This document shows positions 16,195 to 25,038 of a stretch of DNA of 57,209 nt, piece after piece (the first letter of the stretch is position 1; every line of letters begins with the position of its first letter). The notes under the pieces were generated by a model, which did no database searches, was not told where the DNA came from, and saw only the letters and a program-made list of their open reading frames with translations. The DNA is from Streptomyces fructofermentans. Its GTDB lineage: Bacteria > Actinomycetota > Actinomycetes > Streptomycetales > Streptomycetaceae. The DNA lies in assembly GCF_014651055.1 (NCBI RefSeq), contig NZ_BMWD01000037.1:1-57209 (forward strand), given 5' to 3'. Made by a program: the position numbers and the translations under genes.

Positions 16195-17207
16195 CAGGCT
16201 CCCCCTGTCGGGCGGGCCAGTGCGAGCAGGTCGCAGTGGTGGACCACGGCGTTCAACTCGCCCGCGGCGCACTGCGCGAGGCGCTCGCGGAGGTACTCCT
16301 CGGCGCGGGGGGCCAGTTCGGGGTCCTGCTCGACGGCGGCACCGACCCAGCCCTCCAGCCACTGGGCGCTCAGCGCGGACTCGTCCGGACCGAGGCGCCA
16401 CGCGCTGGGGTGCACCCGTACCGTCGCGCCGTGCCGTGCGAACGCGTCGCAGGCGGCGTCGACGGCGTCGGGGCCGAGCAGGTCGCCGCGGCGCTGGTGC
16501 GCGTTGAAGGCGGCGGCGATCTCGGCGTCCAGCGGGTGGGCCGGGGTGAGTTCGACACGGCCGACGACCGAGAGGGTCAGCAGCGCGGGGCAGCCGGCGC
16601 CCGCGCAGGCCGCGGCGAGCGCGTCGATCTCCTCGGTGGTGAGGACGTCCAGCAGGGCGGAGGCCGTCACCAGCGAGGCACCGGCCAGTGCGTCCGAGGT
16701 CAGGCGCGCGACATCGCCGCGCTGGGTCTCCACGGTGACCCGGCTGCCGTCGGCGGCCGACTTCGGCGAACCGACGGCGGCGAAGTGCAGCAGGTACGGG
16801 TCGCGGTCGTGCAGCACCCAGTGCTGGGGTCCGTCGAGCCGGGGCGCGAGCCAGCGGCCCATCGACCCGGTGCCGCAGCCCAGGTCGTGGATGACGAATC
16901 CGTTGGCCCGCTTCGGGAGGTTCGCGAGCCGGATGCGCAGCGGGTCGAGGAGGTCGGCCGCACGGGCGGCCGCGTCGGCGCTCTCGCGCAACTGGAGCCA
17001 TTCGGGGGCGAAGCGCGGGACCTCGTCGGTGGCCTCGCTCCGCCCTCGGTCGCCGAGGCGAATCGTTCCGGTGTCGCGTTCCGGCACGTGGGACCCGTTC
17101 TCCTCGCCGTGACCCCGCGAGTCGGCCGAGGCCGGCCCGCCGGCTTCCGGTGCCGCTGTCGTCGTGCCGTGTCCGGGAGTCCCGGACGGCGTGGTGCTCG
17201 TGGTCAT
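16194..17207 (-). CDS. Class I SAM-dependent methyltransferase of the FAPy-type cluster
   Basis: A 337-residue protein with SAM motif I IHDLGCGTGSMGRW at about 106-119 and the acidic HDRDPYLL strand after it, followed by a VTASALLDVLT motif near 178. The first ~65 residues are low-complexity (Thr/Gly/Pro-rich), so a later start is possible. It overlaps the upstream glycosyltransferase by 4 bases (ATGA) and the downstream membrane gene by 1 base, which fixes it in the same translation-coupled operon. The substrate is presumably the pathway's pyrimidine or pterin product, or a sugar attached to it. Confidence 0.83.
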   Translation of the reverse strand: MTTSTTPSGTPGHGTTTAAPEAGGPASADSRGHGEENGSHVPERDTGTIRLGDRGRSEATDEVPRFAPEWLQLRESADAAARAADLLDPLRIRLANLPKRANGFVIHDLGCGTGSMGRWLAPRLDGPQHWVLHDRDPYLLHFAAVGSPKSAADGSRVTVETQRGDVARLTSDALAGASLVTASALLDVLTTEEIDALAAACAGAGCPALLTLSVVGRVELTPAHPLDAEIAAAFNAHQRRGDLLGPDAVDAACDAFARHGATVRVHPSAWRLGPDESALSAQWLEGWVGAAVEQDPELAPRAEEYLRERLAQCAAGELNAVVHHCDLLALARPTGGA

Positions 17208-18331
17208 GCCGCCCCCCTGCTTGCTTCTGCCCTCAATCGCCCCAGTACACCCGACAGACTCCGGGCCGTCGTGGCCCAGCCGTCGAGGGAGGCGCGGCGG
17301 GCGCGCGCCGCGGACTTCAGCCTGCGCCGCACGTCGGGCTCGCCGAACCAGCCGCGCAGCTCGGCCGCGAGCGCGGCCGGGTTCTCCGGGGGTACGAGGA
17401 GGCCGGGCACCCCGCCGTCGGGCGCGCGCCCGACCGCCTCGGGGAGCCCGCCGACGTCCGTGGCGAGGACGGGGATGCCGCGCGCGAGCGCCTCGGTGAC
17501 AGCCATTCCGTATGTTTCGGCGTACGACGTGAGGACCATGAGGTCCGCGGAGGCGTAGCTCGCGTCGAGTTCGGCGCCCTGCTGGGGGCCGGCGAGGCGC
17601 AGCCGGTCACCGAGCCCGTGCCGCCCGATCAGGTCCCGGAGCTCGGACACGTACTCGGGGTCGTGGGTGAGACCGCCGACGAGGACGCAGCTCCAGGGCA
17701 GTTCGGTGACGGTGGCGAGCGCCTCAACCAGTCGGTGCTGGCCCTTGCGCGGGGTGACGGAGGCGACGCACAGCAGCCGGGACACGCCGTCGGTGCCGGG
17801 GGCCAGGGGCGCGATGTCGGCGCCGGGGGCGGCGACATGGACCCGGTCGGGCGCGAGCCCGTGGTGCGCGACCAGCCTGCGGGCGGCCCACTCGCTGGTG
17901 GCGACCACGGCGGGCACGGCGCGCAGGGTGGCGCGTTCGCGGGCGTCGAGGTCCGCCGCGACCTCGGGGGTGAGTCCCGTCTCGTCGCCGAGCGGCAGGT
18001 GCACCAGCACGGCCAGGCGCAGCCGTTCGGTCTCCGCCGCGATGATCTCGGGGACGGAGCAGGCGACCAGGCCGTCGAGGAGGACGACGGTCCCCTCGGG
18101 AAGTTCGGCGAGGACGCGGGCGAGTTCGGCCCGGGCCTGCGCGCCGGGGTGGGGCCAGCCGCCGTCGACGGCGTGCTTGTGGACCTGCCAGCCGAAGCCG
18201 GGCAGGTCCAGGCTCACCCGGACGTCGTAGCTGTTGCCGCCGCTCGGCTTCGCCGGGTCGTCGACCCCGCCGGGCATCACGAAGTGCATGGCGCGCAGGG
18301 ACATGGGGATGATGTCGGCGTGGTTCCTCAC
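17204..18331 (-). CDS. Glycosyltransferase family 4 protein of the FAPy-type cluster
   Basis: A 375-residue retaining GT-B glycosyltransferase. The donor-site EX7E motif appears in SYAETYGMAVTEALARG, followed by TDVGGLPE, both in the C-terminal domain. The N-terminal domain has the glycine-rich PSGGNSYDVRV acceptor-side loop. The GTG start at 18331 overlaps the PTPS stop (GTGA). It probably glycosylates the cluster's metabolite or a lipid carrier; no donor can be assigned. Confidence 0.87.
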   Translation of the reverse strand: MRNHADIIPMSLRAMHFVMPGGVDDPAKPSGGNSYDVRVSLDLPGFGWQVHKHAVDGGWPHPGAQARAELARVLAELPEGTVVLLDGLVACSVPEIIAAETERLRLAVLVHLPLGDETGLTPEVAADLDARERATLRAVPAVVATSEWAARRLVAHHGLAPDRVHVAAPGADIAPLAPGTDGVSRLLCVASVTPRKGQHRLVEALATVTELPWSCVLVGGLTHDPEYVSELRDLIGRHGLGDRLRLAGPQQGAELDASYASADLMVLTSYAETYGMAVTEALARGIPVLATDVGGLPEAVGRAPDGGVPGLLVPPENPAALAAELRGWFGEPDVRRRLKSAARARRASLDGWATTARSLSGVLGRLRAEASRGAA

Positions 18332-18726
18332 AGCTCACGCTCGTAACTCGCCCAGGCGACGTGCGATTCGTGCAGGGTCACGGTGAGGCCGGTGAGGCCT
18401 CGGGCGCCCTCGCCGAGCGCGCCCTTCCCGATCCGTTCGGCGAGGCGGTCGGCGACCACCTTGGCCAGGAACTCCGTCGAGGTGTTGGTGCCCGCGAACA
18501 CCGGTTCGTCGTCGAGGTTGCGGTAGTTCATCTCGCTGACCACCTCCCCCAGCTCCTTGGTGGCCAGTCCGATGTCGACGACGATGTTGTCGTCGTCCAG
18601 CTCGGGGCGCCGGAAGGTGGCGTCCACGAGGAACGTCGCTCCGTGCAGGCGCTGCGCGGGTCCGAAGACCTCTCCGCGGAAGCTGTGGGCGATCATCAGG
18701 TGATCGCGGACGGTGATGCTGAACAA
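18328..18726 (-). CDS. 6-pyruvoyl-tetrahydropterin synthase homologue with altered active site
   Basis: A 132-residue PTPS/QueD-fold protein. The first zinc His is kept (H14 in MIAHSF) and so is the second (H28 in RLHG). The third position of the usual LHGH is Ala (A30), and the catalytic Cys four residues before H28 is Ala (A24). The C-terminal LHESHVAW block is conserved. Loss of the Cys and one zinc ligand argues against standard PTPS or QueD chemistry. From memory, S. coelicolor SCO6650, structurally solved, is the equivalent. Start is TTG at 18726 with GGAGG 8 bases upstream. First gene of the PTPS-GT-MT-membrane operon. Confidence 0.85.
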   Translation of the reverse strand: MFSITVRDHLMIAHSFRGEVFGPAQRLHGATFLVDATFRRPELDDDNIVVDIGLATKELGEVVSEMNYRNLDDEPVFAGTNTSTEFLAKVVADRLAERIGKGALGEGARGLTGLTVTLHESHVAWASYEREL

Positions 18727-19177
18727 CGGACGACCCTCCAGGTGCGGCGCGTCTGACCCCTCTGCCGGGGCGTGCCGTGTAGTACGGCCGGTCCGTTCTC
18801 CGTGTTCAGGGGGTTCGGGTCGGAGTTTCGGACGTGCTGTCCCGGGTGGGGGTGCCAGGTGGGCGCGTGGTGCGAACGTGCTTGACGGGGTTCGGACTTG
18901 ACTCTCGGTTGCCGGCTCGTGGCCGGGGCGGCGACTTCACGGCCGGGGGACGGATCGGGCACGGGGGGCGGGGTCGGGGGCGGGGTCGGGGCGGGGGTTC
19001 AGGGATCGGTACGAACGTTTTCGGGCCGGATGCGGACGGTGGATGCAGCGGAGGCGGACCGGTCGGGGTCGGGCCGGGTCGATCCGGACAGGGTGGGCCG
19101 GCTCGGGTGAGCCGGACCGGGTGAGCCGGACCGGGTGAGCCGGACCGGGTGGGCCGGACCCGGTGGGGCCGGCTCGG
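18727..19177. other. Gene-free region between PTPS homologue and MDR dehydrogenase
   Basis: It should hold the promoter of the PTPS operon. Otherwise it is low-complexity: ggggcggggtcgg runs near 18960-19000 and a 14-bp tandem repeat at 19107. I found no gene. Confidence 0.55.
19107..19148. repeat. 14-bp tandem repeat, three exact copies
   Basis: GTGAGCCGGACCGG is repeated three times without spacers (19107, 19121, 19135), followed by a decayed copy (gtgggccggacccg). It lies just downstream of the MDR dehydrogenase stop (leftward gene). Confidence 0.9.
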
Positions 19178-20185
19178 TCAGACCGGTTCGGGTCGGTTCG
19201 GGGTGTCCTCGGTGTCGTAGCGCACGAGGTGGCACAGGGCCGTGGTCTCCCCCGAGGCCAGCGCCCCCATCGTCTCCGGCAGCTCGTCGAAGGCGCACTC
19301 GCCGGTGATCAGCGCGTCGAACGCCTCGTCGGCGAGCAGGTCCAGGGAGAGCGCGAGCCGGTCCGCGTAGGTGCGGCGGGACGCCCTGGCCGGGGAGACC
19401 GTGCCGACCTGGCTGCTGCGTACGACCAGGCGGCGGGAGTGGAACGCCTCGCCGAGCGGCAGGCTGACCCGCCGGTCGCCGTACCAGCTCAGCTCGACGA
19501 CCGTCCCTTCCGGGGCGAGCAGTTCGAGCGAACGGGCGAGCCCGGCCTCGGTGGCGCTGGCGTGGACGACGAGGTCGAGGTCGCCCGTGGCGTCGCCCGG
19601 CAGCGCGAAGTCGACGCCGAGGGCCCGGGCGATCTCCGCGCGCGCCGGGTCCGCGTCGACGAGTTGCACCCTGGCCGCGGGATAGCGGGCGAGGAGCGCG
19701 GCGACACTCGCGCCGACCATGCCGGCACCGACCACCGCGATCCGGTCGCCGAGCAGCGGCGCCGCGTCCCACAGGGCGTTGACCGCCGTCTCCACGGTTC
19801 CGGCGAGCACTGCGCGCGAGGCCGGCACGGTGTCGGGGACGGGCGTCACGGCGCTCGCCGGGACGACGTACCGCGTCTGGTGCGGGTAGAGGCAGAAGAC
19901 GGTACGGCCGACGAGTTCGGCGGGCCCCTCCTCGACGACACCGACGCTGAGGTACCCGTACTTGACCGGTCCGGGGAAGTCGCCCTCCTGGAAGGGCGCC
20001 CGCATGGCGGCGTGCTGACTCTCCGGCACCCCGCCCCTGAACACGAGCGTCTCGGTGCCCCGGCTGACTCCGGAGAAGAGCGCGCGCACCAGGACCTCCC
20101 CCTCGCCGGGCGCGGGCAGGTCGACGTCGCGGATCTCGCCACGTCCGGGTGAACCGAGCCAGAAGGCGCGGGCGGAGCGGTCCAT
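19178..20185 (-). CDS. Zinc-type alcohol dehydrogenase (MDR superfamily) of the FAPy-type cluster
   Basis: A 335-residue medium-chain dehydrogenase/reductase. The N-terminal GroES-like domain carries SGVSRGTETLVFRG, and the Rossmann motif AVVGAGMVGASVAALLA lies near 150-166. Position of the usual catalytic-zinc Cys after SG is Val/Ser, so zinc-dependent catalysis is doubtful. The start at 20185 is supported by AGGAGG 8 bases upstream. It is divergent from the CDP-alcohol phosphotransferase (123-base gap) and upstream of the PTPS operon, suggesting a redox step in the same pathway. Confidence 0.8.
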   Translation of the reverse strand: MDRSARAFWLGSPGRGEIRDVDLPAPGEGEVLVRALFSGVSRGTETLVFRGGVPESQHAAMRAPFQEGDFPGPVKYGYLSVGVVEEGPAELVGRTVFCLYPHQTRYVVPASAVTPVPDTVPASRAVLAGTVETAVNALWDAAPLLGDRIAVVGAGMVGASVAALLARYPAARVQLVDADPARAEIARALGVDFALPGDATGDLDLVVHASATEAGLARSLELLAPEGTVVELSWYGDRRVSLPLGEAFHSRRLVVRSSQVGTVSPARASRRTYADRLALSLDLLADEAFDALITGECAFDELPETMGALASGETTALCHLVRYDTEDTPNRPEPV

Positions 20186-20308
20186 TTCGACATCCTCCTG
20201 AAGAGTGGTGCTGAACGATCGGGCGGCGAGGCACGTACCGACCTTTGCGAAGCCGCGCACAAGGTACGCGGCAATGATCGTCTCTGTCACCTGGCCGGAG
20301 GATGTGCG

Positions 20309-21148
20309 GTGGCCCTGAACAACACGTACGACGCGAGGCTCTTGCAGCAGGAGACGGCCGTGGGAGCGGGCGTGCAGATCCTGTTGCTGACCGTGCTGGG
20401 CACGGCGATCGGCATGGGCCCCGCGGGCTGGCTCACCGGGCTGGCGTTCGCTCTCGCGACGTGGGCGGTGCTCTCGCGCGCCCTGCACCGCTCCCGCCCC
20501 CGGTCCTTCGGGCCGGCGAACCGGGTGACCCTGGGCCGGGCCACCCTCGTCGGCGGGGTGACCGCCCTCGTCGCGGACTCCTTCCAGAGCCCTCCGCCCA
20601 TCACGGTCCTGGTCGCCCTCACCGCGGTCGCCCTGATCCTCGACGCGGTCGACGGCAAGGTCGCCCGCCGCACCGGTTCGTCCACCGCGCTGGGCGCCCG
20701 CTTCGACATGGAGGTCGACGCGTTCCTCATCCTGGTGCTCAGCGTGTACGTGGCGACGATCGTCGGCCCGTGGGTCCTGCTGATCGGTGCCATGCGGTAC
20801 GCCTTCGTGGCGGCCGCCAGGTTCCTGCCCTGGCTGAACGGAACCCTGCCGCCGAGCACCGCCCGCAAGACGGTGGCCGCCCTCCAGGGTGTCCTGCTGC
20901 TGCTCGCGGGCTCGGGCATCCTGTCGTACGCCCTGACGGTGGCGGTCGCCGCGCTGGCCCTGGCCCTGCTGACCTGGTCGTTCGGACGGGACATCGGCTG
21001 GCTGCGGCAAGTGCGCCACCGCACCCGGCAGGAGGCCGGCCGGGCCGCGACGCGCGAGGAGGCCGCCGAGCCGGCCGGGCTCACCGGTCCGGAGGGACAG
21101 CACGTCGAGCCGGTGCGCCGGCCCACCGCGGTGGGCGCGCGGAGCTGA
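20309..21148 (+). CDS. CDP-alcohol phosphatidyltransferase family membrane protein
   Basis: A 279-residue membrane enzyme with about five hydrophobic segments. The complete CDP-OH-P transferase motif is present: D112, D115-G116, A119-R120, G129, D133 and D137. Such enzymes transfer a phosphoalcohol or phosphatidyl group from a CDP-linked donor to an alcohol. The C-terminal ~50 residues are a charged tail. The GTG start at 20309 follows GGAGG. It is divergent from the MDR dehydrogenase and next to a flippase-like gene cluster, which suggests a lipid-linked product (inference). Confidence 0.87.
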   Translation: MALNNTYDARLLQQETAVGAGVQILLLTVLGTAIGMGPAGWLTGLAFALATWAVLSRALHRSRPRSFGPANRVTLGRATLVGGVTALVADSFQSPPPITVLVALTAVALILDAVDGKVARRTGSSTALGARFDMEVDAFLILVLSVYVATIVGPWVLLIGAMRYAFVAAARFLPWLNGTLPPSTARKTVAALQGVLLLLAGSGILSYALTVAVAALALALLTWSFGRDIGWLRQVRHRTRQEAGRAATREEAAEPAGLTGPEGQHVEPVRRPTAVGARS

Positions 21149-21193
21149 CTCCGGCCGGACGCCGTGGCGGCGACCCGGACACGCTCGGACACA

Positions 21194-21238
21194 CGGGAGG
21201 GCGTCGGCACGGCCCGGAGCCGTGCGGGCGCCCTCCCG
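21194..21238 (+). terminator. Nested hairpin after the CDP-alcohol transferase gene
   Basis: The outer 10-bp stem CGGGAGGGCG/CGCCCTCCCG encloses an inner GCACGG/CCGTGC stem, 46 bases after the stop at 21148. It fits a factor-independent terminator without a U-tract. Confidence 0.7.
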
Positions 21239-21540
21239 CGCGTCTCCGTCGGGCGACCGGAGCGCCGGGACCACGGGGATCACCGGGCGACCGGGACCCG
21301 CCAGGCCACGGGGGCTGCCCGGAGCCACCGGCCCACCGGGCGCCGCGCGTCTCCGTCGGCCGACCGGACCACCGGGACCACCGGGATCACCGGGACCCGC
21401 CAGGCCACGGAGGGCTGCCCGGAGTCACCGGGCGACCAGGCCACGGGCTGCCTCCCGGAGCCACCGGCCCACCGGGCGACCAGGACCAGCCGTGCCGGCC
21501 AGGTCAGGCCAGGTCAGGCCAGGTCAGGCCACCGGGAGCT
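21238..21540. repeat. Imperfect ~107-bp direct repeats plus 10-bp tandem array
   Basis: Two units start with the same 15 bases (gcgcgtctccgtcgg at 21238 and 21345) and share the exact 19-mer gggacccgccaggccacgg (21293, 21392). A third decayed piece follows near 21427. At 21501-21530 the 10-mer AGGTCAGGCC is repeated three times exactly. The stretch lies between convergent genes and reads as collagen-like Gly-Pro in two frames, but it shows no start signals. Confidence 0.85.
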
Positions 21541-21679
21541 GCCCGGAGTCACCGGGCGCAGACGCCAGGTCGGGCCGATTCCGCCCGGGCGCAAGCCCCA
21601 CCGGGCCGCGTCCGACTCGTGGTCGCACCGCCGGGCCTCCGGGCGCCCGGGCGGCGGGGCGACCGCACGGCGGCGTCGG

Positions 21680-24268
21680 CTACTCCTTCGACCCGATCGC
21701 CTCGACCGGCCTGATCCCGAGCAGGACATGCGTGGGGACCATCGTGCCCGCCACCGCGAGGACCGCCGTCCCTCCCGCGATCGCGAGGTAGCCGAGGCCG
21801 GGCACGGCGGGCCACGGCGAACCGCTCACCGCCAGCGAGACGAGGGCGAGCGGGAACAGCGACAGCAGCGTTCCGACCCCCACCCCGGCCACTACCACGA
21901 CCGCGCTCTCCTTCCACATCATGGCCGCGACCTGGCGGCGGGCCGTGCCGGACAGCCGCAGCAGCGCGAACTCCCGCCGCCGGGCCGCCGTGCCCATCGC
22001 GAGCGTGTTGACGACCGTGATCCCCGTGTACGCGATGACCAGGCCGACCACGAGGTAGTTGACCCAGGCGTTCGCCCGCTGCTCCGTCAACTGCTCGTCG
22101 ACCGCGAGCCCGTCCCGCAGCACGGCCCCCGGATGGTCCGCGGCGACGGCGGCCAGCGCCTCGGGCAGCCCCGACACCGCGGCGCCCGCACGCCCGCCGG
22201 ACGGTCCCCCGGAACGGACGAGGACCGACTCGTCGGCCCTGCGTGTGGTGTGCGCGAGCAGTAGGTCGTGGTCGAGGGTCACGTCGGCGAAGCCGAAGCC
22301 GCGTTCGTACACGGCGACCACCCGCCCGCGGAACGGTGTGCCGTCGCCCAGGGTGAGCCGCGCGGTGTCCCCGACGCCGAGGCCCAGCCAGGAGGCCGTG
22401 GTGGTGCTGACGGCCACCGTCGAGGCCGACAGCGCGGTCAAGTCCCCTTCGCGCGTGCCCAGATCGAGGACTTCGCCGAGTGCCCGCGGGTCCACGCCCT
22501 GCGCGCCGAGCGAGACGGCCTCCTGGGCGCCCAGCAGGGTGCCCACTCCGACGACCTGGGACCGCACCAGCCCCGTCGCCGATCGTACGCCCGCCAAGTC
22601 CCGCACCTCGGAAGCCAGTTCGGGTGACACACCGTTCGGTGCCGTGATGACGTGGTCAGCGACCAGACCGGACCGCAACTGGTCGGCGGACTCCCTCAGA
22701 CCGGTGGTCTGGGCGAAGACCACGGTCGCGGCGAACGACACCGCCAGCACGAGCGGGACGATGGCGCCGGCCAACCTGAGCGCGTCGGCGCGGGTGTTGG
22801 CCGCCGCGAGGTACCCGGTGACCCCCGTCCTGCCGACGAGAGGGCCGAGAAGTCCCACGGCGGCCCGGGCGACGAGCGGGCCGAGCACGGCCACGGCGAT
22901 CACCAGCAGCAGTACGAGGGAGTTGGCGAGCCCGACGAGCGTGAAGAAGTCGGTGTCCCGCGCCGCCCCGGTGACGAAGACGCCCGCCGCCAGGACCAGC
23001 AGCACCCCGCCGGTGACCACGCGCCGGCGCCCCGGCCCCCGGGACTCCGGCGCCGTGTCGCCGAGTGCCTCCGTGGGCCGGATCCGGGAGACGCGCAGGG
23101 AGGCCGCGAGGACGGCGGCCAGCGCGGTCGGCACGGTCACGAGCACCGCGCCGAGGAAGGGCAGCGGGCCGACCACCAGCCCGAAGTCGGGCGGCACGAT
23201 GCCGTGTCCGGCGAACCGGTCGCGCAGCAGGTGCACGAGCAGCAGGCCGAGCGGGCAGCCCAGTACCCCGGCGGCCAGTCCCGTGACGGCGGCCTCGATG
23301 GCGACGAGGCGGCGGATCTGGCCGGGCGTGGTGCCGATGGCCCGCAGCAGCGCGAGTTCCCTGCGGCGGTGCCGGACGGACAGCGAGGCCGTGCCGAACA
23401 GCACCAGGACGGCGATGAGCAGCACATTGCCGCCGACCGCGGCCGCGAGCACCACGAGGTTCGATCCGCTGACGGTGACGTCGAGGAACTCCGCGCGTCC
23501 GCGCCCCTCCCCCGTGTGCACGGCGAGCGTGCTGTCGTCGAGCGCCTCCCTGATGTCGTCGGCGGCCCGCGCGGCCGGGGTGCCCGGGTCGGCGAGGACA
23601 CCGACGGCGTGGACCACGGGCCCGAGCCGGTCCATGGCGGCGTCGGACACGAACGCCACGGGCAGCCGGGGCGCGCGGCCGCCCGCCGGCGAGACCAGCC
23701 CGGCCAGTTCGAAGGAGCGGGGTGCGGAGGCGGTCTCCAGCAGGACCTCGTCCCCGGGGCGCAGCCCCGACCGGGCGGCGGTGTCGCGGTCGAGGACCAG
23801 TTCACCGGCCGTCCGGGGAGCGTGACCGGCGCTCAGCCGGAAGTCCCCGAGGCGCGCCCCCGACCAGGTGTGGGCCTCGGGCGCCGCGCCGTGCCGTCCC
23901 GTCACGGGACGCCCGTCGCCGGTGGCGAGCCGTACCGCCGCGCCCCGGTCGACGATCACCGTGCGCACACCGTCGACCAAGGCGATCCGTCCGGCCACCG
24001 AGGCCTTCAGCGGCACGCGTTCGGTCAGCGGCCGAGCCTCCTCGACGGTCGAGCCGTCCAGGTCCTTCAGGGTCAGTTCCACCTCCTGGCGTCCCGTGAC
24101 CACGACGTCGGCCGCCGCGTAGCGTTCGGGCGCGGAGCCGGCGCGGATGCCCGACTCCAGCAGGATTCCGCAGGCGCTCAGGACGGCGGCGGCCAGCAGC
24201 AGGGCGACGAACGTGCCGGCGAAGCCGCCCTTCCGGGCCCGCAGTGTCAGCAGGGCCAGGCCCGGCAT
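21680..24268 (-). CDS. ABC transporter permease, FtsX/MacB type (large, two FtsX domains)
   Basis: An 862-residue membrane protein with an N-terminal anchor (LALLTLRARKGGFAGTFVALL), a long extracytoplasmic region, and FtsX core domains near 270-400 and 740-860, each with several hydrophobic helices. The repeated LRRRELALLRAIGTTPGQ-type and RRREFALLRLSGT segments are FtsX hallmarks. Such permeases export peptides or lipophilic drugs, or act in envelope stress. Its ATG shares a base with the stop of the ATPase gene, so the two form one transporter. Control by the divergent two-component system is likely. Confidence 0.88.
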   Translation of the reverse strand: MPGLALLTLRARKGGFAGTFVALLLAAAVLSACGILLESGIRAGSAPERYAAADVVVTGRQEVELTLKDLDGSTVEEARPLTERVPLKASVAGRIALVDGVRTVIVDRGAAVRLATGDGRPVTGRHGAAPEAHTWSGARLGDFRLSAGHAPRTAGELVLDRDTAARSGLRPGDEVLLETASAPRSFELAGLVSPAGGRAPRLPVAFVSDAAMDRLGPVVHAVGVLADPGTPAARAADDIREALDDSTLAVHTGEGRGRAEFLDVTVSGSNLVVLAAAVGGNVLLIAVLVLFGTASLSVRHRRRELALLRAIGTTPGQIRRLVAIEAAVTGLAAGVLGCPLGLLLVHLLRDRFAGHGIVPPDFGLVVGPLPFLGAVLVTVPTALAAVLAASLRVSRIRPTEALGDTAPESRGPGRRRVVTGGVLLVLAAGVFVTGAARDTDFFTLVGLANSLVLLLVIAVAVLGPLVARAAVGLLGPLVGRTGVTGYLAAANTRADALRLAGAIVPLVLAVSFAATVVFAQTTGLRESADQLRSGLVADHVITAPNGVSPELASEVRDLAGVRSATGLVRSQVVGVGTLLGAQEAVSLGAQGVDPRALGEVLDLGTREGDLTALSASTVAVSTTTASWLGLGVGDTARLTLGDGTPFRGRVVAVYERGFGFADVTLDHDLLLAHTTRRADESVLVRSGGPSGGRAGAAVSGLPEALAAVAADHPGAVLRDGLAVDEQLTEQRANAWVNYLVVGLVIAYTGITVVNTLAMGTAARRREFALLRLSGTARRQVAAMMWKESAVVVVAGVGVGTLLSLFPLALVSLAVSGSPWPAVPGLGYLAIAGGTAVLAVAGTMVPTHVLLGIRPVEAIGSKE

Positions 24269-25038
24269 CAGGCCGCCCTCCGCAGGCCGGAGAGCAGGTC
24301 CGCGACGCGGTCCGCGCCCGGCGAGGTCAGTTCGTCGACGATCCGCCCGGCGCTCAGGAACACCGCGCGGTCGGTGTGCGCGGCGGCCGTCGGGTCGTGC
24401 GTGACCATGACCACCGTCTGGTGCAGGTCCGTGACGGCCCGCCGCAGCAGCCCGAGGACGTCCCGGGCGCTCTCCGGGTCGAGCGCCCCCGTCGGCTCGT
24501 CGGCGAAGATCACCTCGGGCCGGGTGACCAGGGCGCGGGCGATGGCCACCCGTTGCTGCTGGCCGCCGGAGAGCTGGGATGGACGGCGCGCGAGCAGGTC
24601 GCCCAGACCGACCGCGTGCGCGATGTCCTCGACACGGCCCGCTTCCGGCCGCCGTCCCGCCAGCCGCAGGGGCAGCGTGATGTTCTGCTCCGCGGTGAGC
24701 GACGGCAGCAGGTTGAACGCCTGGAAGACGAAGCCGATCCGGGTGCGCCGCAGTTCGGTCAGCCGCCGTTCCCGGAGCGCGGACAGTTCCTGCGGGCCGA
24801 GCCGCACCTGCCCCGAGGTGGGCCGGTCCAGGCCGGCGGCGCAGTGCAGGAAGGTGCTCTTGCCCGAGCCGGAGGGGCCCATCACCGCGGTGAACGTGCC
24901 GGGTTCGAAGCCCGCGCTGACCGCGTCCAGCGCGAGGACGGCCGCGGGGCCCTCGCCGTACCGTCTGGTCACGTCCGTCAACTGCACCGCGTACCGGCCC
25001 GCGGCGGGCCCGTCCGGTCGCGTGTCCCGAGAGCGCAC
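24268..25038 (-). CDS. ABC transporter ATP-binding protein (MacB/LolD type)
   Basis: A 256-residue ATPase. Walker A GPSGSGKST is at 54-62, the Q-loop FVFQAFNLLPSLT follows, then the signature LSGGQQQRVAIARAL, Walker B VIFADEPTGALD and the H-loop VMVTHD. It pairs with the FtsX permease downstream. The GTG start at 25038 (first residues VRSRDTRPDG) is chosen because GAGGAG lies 6 bases before it; the frame is open much further upstream but without gene-like sequence. Confidence 0.9.
   Translation of the reverse strand: MRSRDTRPDGPAAGRYAVQLTDVTRRYGEGPAAVLALDAVSAGFEPGTFTAVMGPSGSGKSTFLHCAAGLDRPTSGQVRLGPQELSALRERRLTELRRTRIGFVFQAFNLLPSLTAEQNITLPLRLAGRRPEAGRVEDIAHAVGLGDLLARRPSQLSGGQQQRVAIARALVTRPEVIFADEPTGALDPESARDVLGLLRRAVTDLHQTVVMVTHDPTAAAHTDRAVFLSAGRIVDELTSPGADRVADLLSGLRRAA

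Noticed and set aside
19107..19148. CRISPR-like array
   Set aside because: The repeats are direct tandem copies without spacers and there are no cas genes. The same holds for 21501-21530 and 47791-47826.
21222..21791. Collagen-like Gly-Pro-x open frame on the + strand
   Set aside because: It is the by-product of the ccgggacc-type minisatellite, has no ribosome site, and runs antisense into the ABC permease gene.
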